A stretch of 64,000 nt of DNA, taken from contig NZ_CP133597.1 in NCBI RefSeq assembly GCF_031200575.1, positions 1,488,001 to 1,552,000 on the forward strand, in the 5' to 3' direction. The translations under genes and the position numbers were made by a program. How positions within the stretch are numbered: the stretch's first letter is position 1; each line of letters begins with the position of its first letter. The stretch is from Ferroplasma sp. GTDB lineage: Archaea > Thermoplasmatota > Thermoplasmata > Thermoplasmatales > Thermoplasmataceae. The notes below the pieces were generated by a model. The model saw nothing but the letters and a program-made list of their open reading frames with translations. It was not told the origin of the DNA and did no database searches. Below, one piece after another: positions 1 to 9,140 of this stretch.

Positions 1-46
1 TGAAGAATTTAGTGATTATATAAGGTTACGATTTCTGTTAACCATG

Positions 47-310
47 TTAACAAACCTCTTTATAAGTTATCATCTCTTTGATGCTCAAACTTCCTGGATA
101 CAATCCAATACCCCCTATCCCGTTGGCAAAAGCTTCAGGGATTGCTTTTTTTATAATGTTGTATGAAGCCTGTAGGTCAGCATGCATAAGTATTCCATTT
201 GCTGACCTGAATACTCCTCTCTTTATCCTTTTTCCAGGGTAAGTTTCATGCTTCTCAATGCTTTCATTATCAAGAAAAGAGTTAATTGTATAAATGGTTA
301 TTTGAATTAT
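47..310 (-). pseudogene. TnpB (IS200/IS605-type) C-terminal remnant
   Basis: Read on the minus strand, the open stretch between an in-frame TGA (311-313) and a TAA (47-49) encodes the C-terminal tail of a TnpB/OrfB RNA-guided nuclease of the IS200/IS605 group. Visible signatures are SFLDNE, a basic GKRIKRGVFRS run, and HADLQASYNI followed by KKAIPEAFANG, the usual end of this family where the last catalytic Asp lies in the (N/H)AD(L/V) motif. Only about 85 of the usual 370-430 residues remain, there is no start codon in frame, and the upstream catalytic and zinc-finger parts are absent, so this is a decayed insertion. No TnpA or clear terminal hairpins are visible at this edge. Confidence 0.7.
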
Positions 311-363
311 TCATAATATCTATTTTAAATGATTTAATAATGGCATCTTAAAATAAGTAGGGA

Positions 364-699
364 TTAAATTCCGATCTCAATATTACCATTTTCTTCCCTA
401 ATTTCATATGCATGTAGATCCATGGCCTCCTTTCTGGTCATTGCCCGGAAGAAACCGTTGATATTTTTCATCACATGGCCGTTTTTAAGGTTGAATACAG
501 CGTGGTGCTTTGGACATATGACATTGTTATTTTCAGTTTTGCCCTTTCCCAGGTCTCCGCCCATATGGGAACAGAGGCCGTCAATGGCATATAATTTATC
601 ATCTATCCGGGATACAAGGAATTTCTTTCCATCAATTTCAAAACTTTCGTGGCTTCCGTTATTTAATTTGTCAATGCTGCATACCGTTTTCCATTCCAT
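364..699 (-). CDS. Rieske-type [2Fe-2S] ferredoxin
   Basis: Small soluble Rieske protein of about 111 residues. The two cluster-binding boxes are present as CSH and CPKH with 16 residues between them, the normal C-x-H...C-x-x-H ligand pattern. No membrane anchor or oxygenase catalytic domain is attached, so it is most like the free Rieske ferredoxins that feed electrons to oxygenases or to nitrite-reductase-like partners; the partner is not visible nearby. I place the start at the ATG giving MEWKTV. A TTG three codons upstream (706-708) is possible, and a TATA-like box near 728-735 sits close to leaderless distance for either. Confidence 0.85.
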   Translation of the reverse strand: MEWKTVCSIDKLNNGSHESFEIDGKKFLVSRIDDKLYAIDGLCSHMGGDLGKGKTENNNVICPKHHAVFNLKNGHVMKNINGFFRAMTRKEAMDLHAYEIREENGNIEIGI

Positions 700-789
700 G
701 ACTATCAAGTTAATATAAAAATTTGAGTATTTAAGCGCTTCTGTTTATATCCAAAAGAAGAAACAGAGGATCTTAAAAATAACTTCATA

Positions 790-862
790 TGCGAGTGCCG
801 GGATTTGGACCCGGGGCACGAGCTTGGCAAGCTCGCGTGTTGCCAGGCTACACCACACTCGC
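790..862 (-). tRNA. tRNA-Gly (GCC)
   Basis: On the minus strand a complete cloverleaf can be drawn: a 7-bp acceptor stem GCGAGTG/CACTCGC, a D arm, an anticodon stem CGAGC/GCTCG enclosing TTGCCAA (anticodon GCC), and a T arm CCGGG/CCCGG. The discriminator is A at 790. CCA is not encoded and no intron is present. A TATA-like element lies about 29 bases upstream (886-897). Confidence 0.95.
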
Positions 863-885
863 TTTAACTCTAAAATACAACAGGG

Positions 886-897
886 TATATATATTTT
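886..897 (-). promoter_or_regulatory. TATA-like box of tRNA-Gly
   Basis: The AT-only run tatatatatttt (minus-strand reading aaaatatatata) is centred about 29 bases upstream of the 5' end of the tRNA, the expected place for an archaeal box A. Confidence 0.55.
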
Positions 898-923
898 GAC
901 ATTAGCCTGCGGCAGTACCTATT

Positions 924-1868
924 TCAAAGCATTGATATTATTAGATGCAGCACAACAATCGATACAGGGATTGTTATGTTGTCGTCTGCCACTTTATTGG
1001 ATATGGATTCTGCGAAGGTCCCTCCCAGGGCATATATCGCAGAATAGAAATAGATAAAGAAGAATATGCCGAAGACAAAGGAAGGAATTAACATTGCCAG
1101 AAAGCCCGCTATAGATTTTTTCCTGTTGTAGAATAGCTTTCTGCTTCTTATTTTCATCCCTATAATTGTGGCGAGAGAGTCCCCAATCATTATCATGAAT
1201 GCAGAAATATATATTAACGGAAGTGACCTTGTAAATGCAAGAACCAGCAAAAATCCTGCTGCGAGGTACATGGATCCTAATCCCAGTTTTGTGTCCTCCC
1301 TTTCCATGCGGTACACAATATCTGCCAGCCTGTTTTTATTATTAAGGTACAGAATATTTCCTGCAAGGTATATGAGCAGAACTGCAAGAAGTACCAGTAC
1401 CCTTCCCTTTATCCCATCCAGAAAAAATATTAATATGGTAATTACACCGGTGGATATTTGAAAGTAGTCCCTATATGTTTCCCTTTTGATATCCTTGCCT
1501 TTTTTCTCATTGTTCATCAGATCGTATTTTTTCATATTCTTATCCAGGAACATGGATAGAAGGATTGATATTGATATTGCCGCGAAAACATACCTTACAG
1601 GAACAAAATTGCCGAATATTGCCATGACAATAAGTATAAAATCAACCGCAAATGGAAAGTAGAAGAATACCGTGTAAAGGTATGTACTTACCATCAAGGA
1701 AATAAGGTATATTGGCAGTATGTAAAAGGTTCCAGTAAGGTACACCATGATAGCCATAATCGGTATGGACACGGCTATTTTGAGGAGGAAAGATTCCCGA
1801 TTTTTGGTTAGAAGGTAAACAAGTACGACCATGAATATGCCAAGATAGGCATAGTTGAATAATTCCAT
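924..1868 (-). CDS. SEC59/DGK1/VTE5-type CTP-dependent lipid kinase-like membrane protein
   Basis: Polytopic membrane protein of about 314 residues with roughly eight to nine hydrophobic segments. The C-terminal third carries the family signature: GDSLATIIG, then NRKKSIAGFLA, and near the end DDNITIP, which match the conserved boxes of the dolichol/phytol/diacylglycerol kinase and phosphatidate cytidylyltransferase-like family. These enzymes phosphorylate polyprenols or related lipid alcohols using CTP; in an archaeon a role in polyprenol or isoprenoid-alcohol salvage is reasonable but inferred. The substrate cannot be read from the sequence. I choose the ATG giving MELFNY; a GTG six codons upstream (1886) is an alternative. 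It is monocistronic, between tRNA-Gly and the GNAT gene. Confidence 0.75.
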   Translation of the reverse strand: MELFNYAYLGIFMVVLVYLLTKNRESFLLKIAVSIPIMAIMVYLTGTFYILPIYLISLMVSTYLYTVFFYFPFAVDFILIVMAIFGNFVPVRYVFAAISISILLSMFLDKNMKKYDLMNNEKKGKDIKRETYRDYFQISTGVITILIFFLDGIKGRVLVLLAVLLIYLAGNILYLNNKNRLADIVYRMEREDTKLGLGSMYLAAGFLLVLAFTRSLPLIYISAFMIMIGDSLATIIGMKIRSRKLFYNRKKSIAGFLAMLIPSFVFGIFFFIYFYSAIYALGGTFAESISNKVADDNITIPVSIVVLHLIISML

Positions 1869-1971
1869 AAGAAACTGATTTATCACTTGGACTTAAATTT
1901 TTGTTTATTTTGAGATGCTTGGTTGCATTATGATTAGCCCATAAAGTGTTCGGCTGCATAGAAAATGCAAA

Positions 1972-2889
1972 TTACTTTTTATAGGGCAGATAATATATTA
2001 CCTCATCAGGATAATCGTCATAGACAAAACCATAGCGTTCATAGAAATCCCTTGCAAAATTTTCGGCGTTGACCCAGAGGAATACATAATGGAATGAGAG
2101 TGCCTTGAACCTGTTAAGGGCAGTGAAAAGAAGGTATTTCCCTATTCCCTTTTTTCTGTAGGACCTTTTCACAAATATTGACACTATGAATGCCCTGTCA
2201 AAGCCGAGCCTGGACGATACAACGCCACCGCTTATCCTGCCCTTGTTTTTCATGATAAATGAAACCTCCGGAATAATTTCACCGTATTCTCCATTGAACA
2301 GATTCTTTACGGTTTGAATCCTGTCCTCCCTTTTATCGCTGAACAGGTATTTGTCAGATGTGTATTTAAATGCCTCATATTCTGCATCGGAGTAAAGGTC
2401 CATGTTAAGGCCCTCTATTCCTGTTATGTCATAATTTTCTACAGTTTTCCTGTAGGAATATTTATTTAAATCAAGCACCATCCTTTTTCTTATAATGGTT
2501 TTGAATCCTAAAGTTTCAAGATATTTCTCGCTAATTTCATTCCCATTGAAAATCTGGTTCAGCATCAGCTTTTTTCTGGATTCCCTGGCTATTTCTATAA
2601 GCCAGTCAAAAAGTTCCTTGAGCCTTGCCTCCGTAATTTTTTTCGGGGATATAAATCCTATATCTGCATAGAGTCTGTCGCTCTTATCCGAGGAATCCAT
2701 TACGTATGCATAACCTATAAATTCATTCTTATTCAGTATTATTCTGGATTTTATCTTATTTTCATTAAGAAGGTTGATTATACTGGTATAGCTTCCTCTT
2801 ATATCTATATCGGGATACTTCTTTGAGAGAAAGTCGATCTCTTTTTTCAGTATAACGTCCCAGTTCAACCTGTAATTGTCAAGCTTCAT
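1972..2889 (-). CDS. GNAT-family N-acetyltransferase
   Basis: About 305 residues. The C-terminal half is a clear GNAT domain: acetyl-CoA-binding motif A appears as RSYRKKGIGKYLL, and the closing strand is WVNAENFARDFYERYGF. The N-terminal half also has GNAT-like features (FIGYAYVMD, then a segment ending YLETLGFKTIIRK), so this may be a tandem double-GNAT protein with a degenerate first copy. The start overlaps the 3' end of sua5 by 11 bases, which implies translational coupling. Substrate unknown; association with the t6A gene hints at a translation-related protein or metabolite substrate, but this is only context. Confidence 0.8.
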   Translation of the reverse strand: MKLDNYRLNWDVILKKEIDFLSKKYPDIDIRGSYTSIINLLNENKIKSRIILNKNEFIGYAYVMDSSDKSDRLYADIGFISPKKITEARLKELFDWLIEIARESRKKLMLNQIFNGNEISEKYLETLGFKTIIRKRMVLDLNKYSYRKTVENYDITGIEGLNMDLYSDAEYEAFKYTSDKYLFSDKREDRIQTVKNLFNGEYGEIIPEVSFIMKNKGRISGGVVSSRLGFDRAFIVSIFVKRSYRKKGIGKYLLFTALNRFKALSFHYVFLWVNAENFARDFYERYGFVYDDYPDEVIYYLPYKK

Positions 2890-3925
2890 TTATTACCTCA
2901 TATATTTTATCTATATTTTCTTTATCCTTTATAATGAGGAAGCTGGCCTTTCTTATCCTGTTCATAACAGCAAAGCCTATGCCTGACTCTGGGAATGACT
3001 GAATTACACCGTATTTTTTACCCGATTTGTCAAGGACCCTGAAATCATAGAATAAATTATGAGCAACCTCGTAGATATCATCTCCCAGCACCAGGGTTTC
3101 TCCGGATGCATAATGTGAATTTTTTTCAGAGCAGAGTACAAGAAAGTCTTTAGATCTGTCTGATGAAATAAACCTGATGAAATCGCCTTCATTCTCTATC
3201 AGGAACATTTTCTTTGATGGAGCATAATGCCTGTATTTCAGCCCCGGGGTAAGTGCAACCTTTGACTGGCTGTAACCCCTGGCCAGGGGATCCACATATA
3301 CCGGGCCTATCATTGATTCTATATCCTCAACTGTGAAGGCCCCCGCCCTTAGAAGCCTGTAGGGTTTCACGGTGCAGTCTATGATTGTGGATTCTACCCC
3401 GTACTTTACCCTCCCTGCATCTATGATAGCATCCACCCTGCCATCAAGCTCCTTTATGGCAGTTTCGGAATCAACTATGCTTGGCCTGGTTGAAATATTG
3501 GCACTTGGTGCAGCTATTGGGCCTGATGCATTGATCAGGTCAAGGGCTATCCTGTTGTCAGGGAACCTTATGCAGACCGTGTCAAGCCCTGCGCTTACGA
3601 TGTCAGGTACAGCATCTTTCTTTTTCAGGAGAAGTGTCAGAGGAGATGGCCATACATTTTTCATTTTATCCCTTAAATCATCATCTATGTAAGCTACCAG
3701 ATCCAGCATTTCCATACTAGATATATGAACTATTAGGGGATTGTCCGCAGGCCTCTTCTTGGCCACAAATATCTTTTTGCATGCATCCGGGTTAAATGCG
3801 TCAGCACCGAGGCCGTAGACGGTCTCTGTTGGAAACACAACAGTGCCACCAGACTTTATTGTTTCAGCGCAGTTATTTATTGAATTAAGGTAATTTTCAC
3901 TGTTAATTTTTATTATTTCGGTCAT
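2879..3925 (-). CDS. sua5: L-threonylcarbamoyladenylate synthase Sua5
   Basis: Makes threonylcarbamoyl-AMP from threonine, bicarbonate and ATP, the first step of t6A37 modification of ANN-decoding tRNAs. The YrdC-like domain occupies the first 200 residues: FPTETVYGLGADAF, the KKRPADNPLIVHI substrate-binding stretch, APSANIST and GVESTIIDC are all present. A linker (PGLKYRHYAPSK) leads to the extra C-terminal Sua5 domain, so this is the two-domain Sua5 type of about 350 residues rather than the short TsaC. First gene of a two-gene operon with the overlapping GNAT gene. Confidence 0.95.
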   Translation of the reverse strand: MTEIIKINSENYLNSINNCAETIKSGGTVVFPTETVYGLGADAFNPDACKKIFVAKKRPADNPLIVHISSMEMLDLVAYIDDDLRDKMKNVWPSPLTLLLKKKDAVPDIVSAGLDTVCIRFPDNRIALDLINASGPIAAPSANISTRPSIVDSETAIKELDGRVDAIIDAGRVKYGVESTIIDCTVKPYRLLRAGAFTVEDIESMIGPVYVDPLARGYSQSKVALTPGLKYRHYAPSKKMFLIENEGDFIRFISSDRSKDFLVLCSEKNSHYASGETLVLGDDIYEVAHNLFYDFRVLDKSGKKYGVIQSFPESGIGFAVMNRIRKASFLIIKDKENIDKIYEVINEA

Positions 3926-4043
3926 GTTTGTAAATTGCAGAATATTATTTAACCTTAAACTGGGAGGGCAGGAATAATGAAATTTTTAATTATGCATGAA
4001 AAGCCATGAAAAATCACAATTTTTATGTTTTCATGCATTGGCA

Positions 4044-4053
4044 AAAATTATAT
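4044..4053 (+). promoter_or_regulatory. TATA-like box of the M1 aminopeptidase gene
   Basis: aaaattatat is centred about 27 bases before the ATG at 4075, consistent with a leaderless transcript. Confidence 0.5.
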
Positions 4054-4074
4054 GCAACCATATGATATGGCACC

Positions 4075-6468
4075 ATGCAGATTTATAGTTATGATTTAGA
4101 TATTGACATAGACAGTGAAAAATATGCCTATTCTTGCCATGAGATAATACACTTCACGGGCAATGAGGAGAAGTTGATACTCAATTCGGTAAATCTGAAC
4201 ATTAAAAAAATCAAGGTTAACAACAGCATAAAAAATTTCAAGGAATATAAGCAGAATCAGGAGATTGTGGTTGACGGGATAATAACAAAAGATTCTGTGG
4301 CTGAAATTGATTTCACAGGCAAAATACCTGAGGAGCTTCAGGGATTCTATCTTGCAAAGACCAGCAGTGGCGATATGTTTACAACGCAGTTTGAGTCCAC
4401 AGGCGCAAGAAGGTTTTTTCCCTGCATAGACAACCCTGCATACAAGGCCACTTTTGATATTGCTGTAACAATCAATAAAGACCTTGATGCCATTTCCAAT
4501 ATGCCGGTTGATTCCACAGGGGAGAAGAATGGCAAAAAGGTGGTAAAATTTATGCAAACTCCGGTAATGTCAACATACCTGCTGTACCTCGGAATCGGAA
4601 AATTCGATGAAAGGTCAGTGGACATTCCGGGAGGCAAAAAGATAATACTTGCAGCCCAGAAGGGCCATTTAACAGAATCTAATTATCCCCTGGAAATCGC
4701 CAAAAAATCCATAGAGTATTATGAGGATTATTTCGGAATAGAGTATCCCCTTCCAAAGGAACATCTAATAGCCGTGCCGGAATTCGCTGCAGGTGCAATG
4801 GAGAACTGGGGAGCATTAACATTCAGGGAAATTTATCTGAATGTATCATCCTCCACAGGCGCGTCTGTGAAAAAAGCTGTTGGGGAGGTAATAGCCCATG
4901 AACTTGCACATCAGTGGTTCGGTGACCTGGTTACAATGAACTGGTGGGATGACCTGTGGCTCAATGAAAGCTTTGCAACTTTCATGTCATACAAGGCAAT
5001 GAACCAGCTCGAGCCCGATTACGATATGTTTGCCGATTTTCTTGTAAGTGAAACTGCAGGAGCACTGGAAGGGGATTCACTAGTAAATTCACATCCCATA
5101 GAGGTTGAGGTAAAACACCCTGATGATATTTCCCAGATATTCGATGAAATCAGCTATGGCAAGGGAGGCAGCATACTCAGAATGATAAATGCCTTCGTGA
5201 CCGATGATGTTTTCAGGGAGGGTCTACACCAGTATCTTGAAAATTTCAAGTACAGGAATGCCTCCGGATCCGACCTCTGGGAATTTATATCCAAGGTATC
5301 AGACCGCCCGGTAAGGAAGGTAATGGAATCGTTCATACAGAATATAGGCTACCCTGTAATAGAGATAAGGGAGGATAATGGAAAACTAAAGCTGAACCAG
5401 TACAGGTTCCTTCTCAATGGAAAGAAACAGAACGCACAGTGGAAAATACCGCTGACAATGAAATACACATCAGGGATCAGGAGCCAGATATTTGATTCTG
5501 ACTCAATAGAGATAGATGATGCCAGGGGATTTATCAAACTCAATGACAGTGAAACTGGATTTTATAGGGTTATGTACTCAGATTCATTATATGATAATAT
5601 AATAAAAAATATATCGATTCTTGACAACAAGGACATATTTGGAATCCTTAACGATTTACATGCATTCCTCCTTGCAGGAAAAATATCATTTGGGGATTAT
5701 TTATCCAGGACAGCAAAGTTCATGGAACTGGCTGACCCGCTTATTATCAGGGAAATATCAAATGAACTGTTTTCCCTTTATTCCATATATCCAGAAAACA
5801 GGGACATAGTTAATGCAAATATGGAATACCTTTCTTCCAGGTTGAAAGTCCTGGGAGAGAGAAGGGAAAATGAAAACATAAATATTTCACTTGCAAGGGG
5901 CGTGCTGGCAAACAGGTATGCCATAATAAATAAGGGCTATGCAGAGGAGCTTTCAAGATTTGAGAAATCACTGAACGATACAGACCCCAATATGAGGCTT
6001 GCTGTGCTTACATCCATGGCCATAGTGCACAATGATGCGAAATCAATGCTGGAGACTCTGGAAGGATTTGACCAGGACGAGGACAGGGTGAAGGTAATCC
6101 AGGCCATGGCCATGCTTGGTGGAGAGGACAATTTCAGAACAATAGAGGAGGCAATAAAAAATAGAAAAATCAAGATGCAGGATTCCCTCAGGTATTATAT
6201 GCTTGCAGCTGCCAACCCTGGCGCCAGGGAATACATATACAATAACCTGGAAAACATCATAGAAGGCATACAGAACGTTTTTGCAGGTTCCGGATATTCA
6301 TCAAGGGTCATAGAAACAGTGGTTCCGTTTATAGGGCTCAACCACCCTGATGAAATCCAGGAAAAACTGGACAAAATAAATATACGTGAGATCAGCAGGG
6401 GAATCAAAAAAGGCATGGAGTACCTGAACATCTACATAAATTTCATAGAAAGAATGGGAAAAAATTAG
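4075..6468 (+). CDS. M1 aminopeptidase, tricorn-interacting factor F2/F3 type
   Basis: Cytosolic zinc aminopeptidase of 797 residues that trims short peptides released by the proteasome and tricorn protease. The exopeptidase motif GAMENWG starts near residue 240; the zinc site is HELAH (275-279) with the third ligand Glu298 in NESFA; a downstream Tyr in the ISYGKGG region (about residue 360) fits the transition-state tyrosine. The N-terminal beta domain and the helical C-terminal domain are both present and the length equals that of Thermoplasma factors F2 and F3 (about 780 residues). Which of the two it corresponds to cannot be decided by eye. It ends tail-to-tail with the TldE gene, overlapping by four bases. 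Confidence 0.93.
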   Translation: MQIYSYDLDIDIDSEKYAYSCHEIIHFTGNEEKLILNSVNLNIKKIKVNNSIKNFKEYKQNQEIVVDGIITKDSVAEIDFTGKIPEELQGFYLAKTSSGDMFTTQFESTGARRFFPCIDNPAYKATFDIAVTINKDLDAISNMPVDSTGEKNGKKVVKFMQTPVMSTYLLYLGIGKFDERSVDIPGGKKIILAAQKGHLTESNYPLEIAKKSIEYYEDYFGIEYPLPKEHLIAVPEFAAGAMENWGALTFREIYLNVSSSTGASVKKAVGEVIAHELAHQWFGDLVTMNWWDDLWLNESFATFMSYKAMNQLEPDYDMFADFLVSETAGALEGDSLVNSHPIEVEVKHPDDISQIFDEISYGKGGSILRMINAFVTDDVFREGLHQYLENFKYRNASGSDLWEFISKVSDRPVRKVMESFIQNIGYPVIEIREDNGKLKLNQYRFLLNGKKQNAQWKIPLTMKYTSGIRSQIFDSDSIEIDDARGFIKLNDSETGFYRVMYSDSLYDNIIKNISILDNKDIFGILNDLHAFLLAGKISFGDYLSRTAKFMELADPLIIREISNELFSLYSIYPENRDIVNANMEYLSSRLKVLGERRENENINISLARGVLANRYAIINKGYAEELSRFEKSLNDTDPNMRLAVLTSMAIVHNDAKSMLETLEGFDQDEDRVKVIQAMAMLGGEDNFRTIEEAIKNRKIKMQDSLRYYMLAAANPGAREYIYNNLENIIEGIQNVFAGSGYSSRVIETVVPFIGLNHPDEIQEKLDKINIREISRGIKKGMEYLNIYINFIERMGKN

Positions 6469-7754
6469 AATCCCTTTGATATATTTACATTTTCAACCAG
6501 GGCATATGGCATAATTGATGCATGGATCTCGTCCCACCATTTTACATATTTTTCTTCCCTGGACAGTTCCCTTACATGCATCAGTATATTCAGAATTGAA
6601 TCGCTTATCCTGATTCCCTCCAGACTTCCTGATACCTCGCCATTTTCTATAAGGAATATGCCATCCCTGGGTACCGTTGAGAATGTGCCATTGCTCTCGT
6701 CCTGGAATCTTGCATACCATGAGTTGTTAATAAGAAGCCCCTTCTTCATGCCGGCTATCATATCATCCGGATTTCCACTTCCACCGGCCATGTGAATCTG
6801 CCAGGGCATGGGTTGAATTATTCCGGCATTACCGGTGCTTTGATTGCCTGATTGCCTTCCTGTTGAATACGAATGCAGGTAGCCCTTCAGGATTCCATTT
6901 TCTATAAGATTTACACGGGATGTTGCTGTCCCCTCCTGGTCTACCGGTGTGAAGCCGGCACCCCTTTTATCCAGGGGATCATCGAAAATGGTGACATTTT
7001 TTGACGCCACCACTTGTCCCGCCCTATCCAGAAATGGGCTAAGCCCAGCATTTATGCTGTAGTATGACAGGAATTCCATATTGTAGGAAAGCACGGTCCC
7101 CATGGTGTATGGGGAAAATATAACATCGTATTTCCCCTCATCTATGGATGCTTTTTTATCCGTAAGTGTTGCTGTTCTCGCAGCTGACATGCCTGCCCCA
7201 TAAGGATTTGCCGATTCCATGGAGTCCATTCCATAATGGAGGGCTTCCTGACCGCTGTTGCTTCCCTTAAATGCCCTTACTACAAGTTCAAGTGATGATT
7301 CTGAGTATTCCTGGTCGTTCCATGGAGTTATTACACGGTTTCTGAGGTTGTGAAGATATATTAATCCTGCTGCCCTGTCAGCCCCGCCGTCCCGGGCACC
7401 ATGAATCATATCTCCTGCCATTCCATGTATATCTGCATTTCTGTATTCCTGAATATTATGATAGCTGAATTTTACCGGATTTATACCATAAAAATCTGGA
7501 TTTTCAGGAGCATTCTCCAGCATATTTGAGAGTGCCCTGAGCTTGCCCTCCCACGATTCAAGGCTGTCAAGTGATGTTTCAACAATTTTCTTGCCCCTTG
7601 CAGCAAAAACGGTGTATGATGGGTTTGACCATTCACTGTCCAGGTCAATGGTGTTTTCCGAAAACCTTACCTCCTCTGTGGTACCATCCGTAACATTTAT
7701 GGCAAACTCATCGCATATTTTACCCAGATTCTTCACAAATTTATCAATTTCCAC
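6465..7754 (-). CDS. tldE: TldE/PmbA-family protein (non-catalytic partner of TldD)
   Basis: About 429 residues of the TldD/PmbA (U62) family, distal gene of the glyA-CBS-tldD-tldE set. It has the family fold landmarks (GRQSGNQSTGNAG, IHMAGGSGNPDDM, DGIFLIENGEVSGSLEGIRISD) but no HExxxH zinc motif, as expected for the E subunit. In bacteria TldD-TldE cleaves leader peptides (microcin B17) and degrades unstructured peptides inside the heterodimer; the native archaeal substrate is unknown. It follows tldD after four bases. An intracellular peptidase role fits the convergent neighbour, an aminopeptidase. Confidence 0.88.
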   Translation of the reverse strand: MEIDKFVKNLGKICDEFAINVTDGTTEEVRFSENTIDLDSEWSNPSYTVFAARGKKIVETSLDSLESWEGKLRALSNMLENAPENPDFYGINPVKFSYHNIQEYRNADIHGMAGDMIHGARDGGADRAAGLIYLHNLRNRVITPWNDQEYSESSLELVVRAFKGSNSGQEALHYGMDSMESANPYGAGMSAARTATLTDKKASIDEGKYDVIFSPYTMGTVLSYNMEFLSYYSINAGLSPFLDRAGQVVASKNVTIFDDPLDKRGAGFTPVDQEGTATSRVNLIENGILKGYLHSYSTGRQSGNQSTGNAGIIQPMPWQIHMAGGSGNPDDMIAGMKKGLLINNSWYARFQDESNGTFSTVPRDGIFLIENGEVSGSLEGIRISDSILNILMHVRELSREEKYVKWWDEIHASIMPYALVENVNISKGF

Positions 7755-7758
7755 CGGA

Positions 7759-9138
7759 TCACTTCATATACATATTTCTGAGCCTGAGATGGGGTCCCCC
7801 CATCCACACAGGCACACCCTGTTCTGGATCCCCCTTGCCGCATATTCCAGCATGGAAAACCAGGTCATCACCGGCACCATCCAGGGATGAATAAAAGTTT
7901 ACGGTATTGGTTTCCAGCACAGGCCTGCGCACCATAGATGTGATTTTTCCATTTTCGATCAGGTACGCCTCCTTTCCTACATATTTCTCATAAAACCTTG
8001 TATCATCTATGTTCCATTCCGTGAAGTTTTTCATGTAAATGCCGTGCCTTACATCCTCAATAAGTTCCTCAGGTGAAATATTTCCCGGCTCTATGTAGGT
8101 TGTGCTCATGCGGGCCAGGGGCTCCATATCCCAGTCCGATGACCTGCCGCCACCGTTGGCAGGCATTCCAGAAATTGCCGCACTCTCCCTGTTGAGTATA
8201 TAACTGTCCGTATATCCATTTCTGTAAAGGTAGCGTTTACCAGATTTTATTCCCTCATCATCGTATTCATAGTATCCAAAGCTGCCCCTGATGGATGGAT
8301 CGTCTATTAGATTTACATACTCAGAGCCTATTCTCGTTTTTCCGTCCCCTGCACCAATAAATGAACCCCCTGCCTGGGCGGCTTCTCTGCCAATTATTCT
8401 ATCATACTCCATGGGATGCCCACCAGATTCATGTGCAACTATTCCTGATATAGAAGGGCCAACAACCAGGTCATACCTTCCCGGAGATGCCCTGCCTGCA
8501 TGCAATGATTTCCTCAATTTTTTAATGTCATTGCCCACGAGATATGGAAAATCAAGTGAATCCAGATATTCATAGCCGGACGTTGAACCGTATTCCTCTG
8601 ATGATTCCTCAAAGGATCCGGAATCCCTGATTCCAGCCATGTAAACAAAATAGATTCTGGAGTATTCACCTTCAATAAGGGTACCTGAAGTATTTGCATA
8701 TGATTCCATGACAGTATCCTCTGAAAGATTTGTGAACCGTATGCTTGCACCGTTTTCCCCCATGATGCTGTCCATATCCTTTATAAATTCTATTTTCTGG
8801 CTATCGGGCACATCCATAACTTTTATCTTTCCAAGTTCTTTCCATGATTTTTTTATTCCCCCTGACATGTCTATTTTATTCTTTCCTGCTTTCATGGATT
8901 TTTCAACAAGCCTTTCCAGCTTTCCTCTGATAGAAGAAAAATCCTGATCATTGAAAAATGCCATGGCAATAGAATTATTGACACACCGGACAGCATAACC
9001 TGAACTCATGGATGTGTTCTGGCCGTCGAACTGGCCATTTCTATAGGAGTATGATTTCCCGGTGCTATCCATGTGCCGGACATCTGCAAATACTGCCCTG
9101 CCGGAAAGATATTCCAGTATATCCCCGGTATAATCCAT
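7759..9138 (-). CDS. tldD: TldD-family zinc metalloprotease
   Basis: Catalytic subunit of the TldD-TldE protease, about 459 residues. The zinc motif HESGGH (HExxxH) is at residues 236-241, preceded by VVGPSISGIVA and followed by PMEYD. The C-terminal CGKGDPEQGVPVWMGGP stretch contains the Cys that acts as a zinc ligand in this family. The start is two bases from the end of the upstream CBS gene and the stop is four bases from tldE, so the genes are almost certainly one transcript. Confidence 0.92.
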   Translation of the reverse strand: MDYTGDILEYLSGRAVFADVRHMDSTGKSYSYRNGQFDGQNTSMSSGYAVRCVNNSIAMAFFNDQDFSSIRGKLERLVEKSMKAGKNKIDMSGGIKKSWKELGKIKVMDVPDSQKIEFIKDMDSIMGENGASIRFTNLSEDTVMESYANTSGTLIEGEYSRIYFVYMAGIRDSGSFEESSEEYGSTSGYEYLDSLDFPYLVGNDIKKLRKSLHAGRASPGRYDLVVGPSISGIVAHESGGHPMEYDRIIGREAAQAGGSFIGAGDGKTRIGSEYVNLIDDPSIRGSFGYYEYDDEGIKSGKRYLYRNGYTDSYILNRESAAISGMPANGGGRSSDWDMEPLARMSTTYIEPGNISPEELIEDVRHGIYMKNFTEWNIDDTRFYEKYVGKEAYLIENGKITSMVRRPVLETNTVNFYSSLDGAGDDLVFHAGICGKGDPEQGVPVWMGGPHLRLRNMYMK

Positions 9139-9140
9139 TT

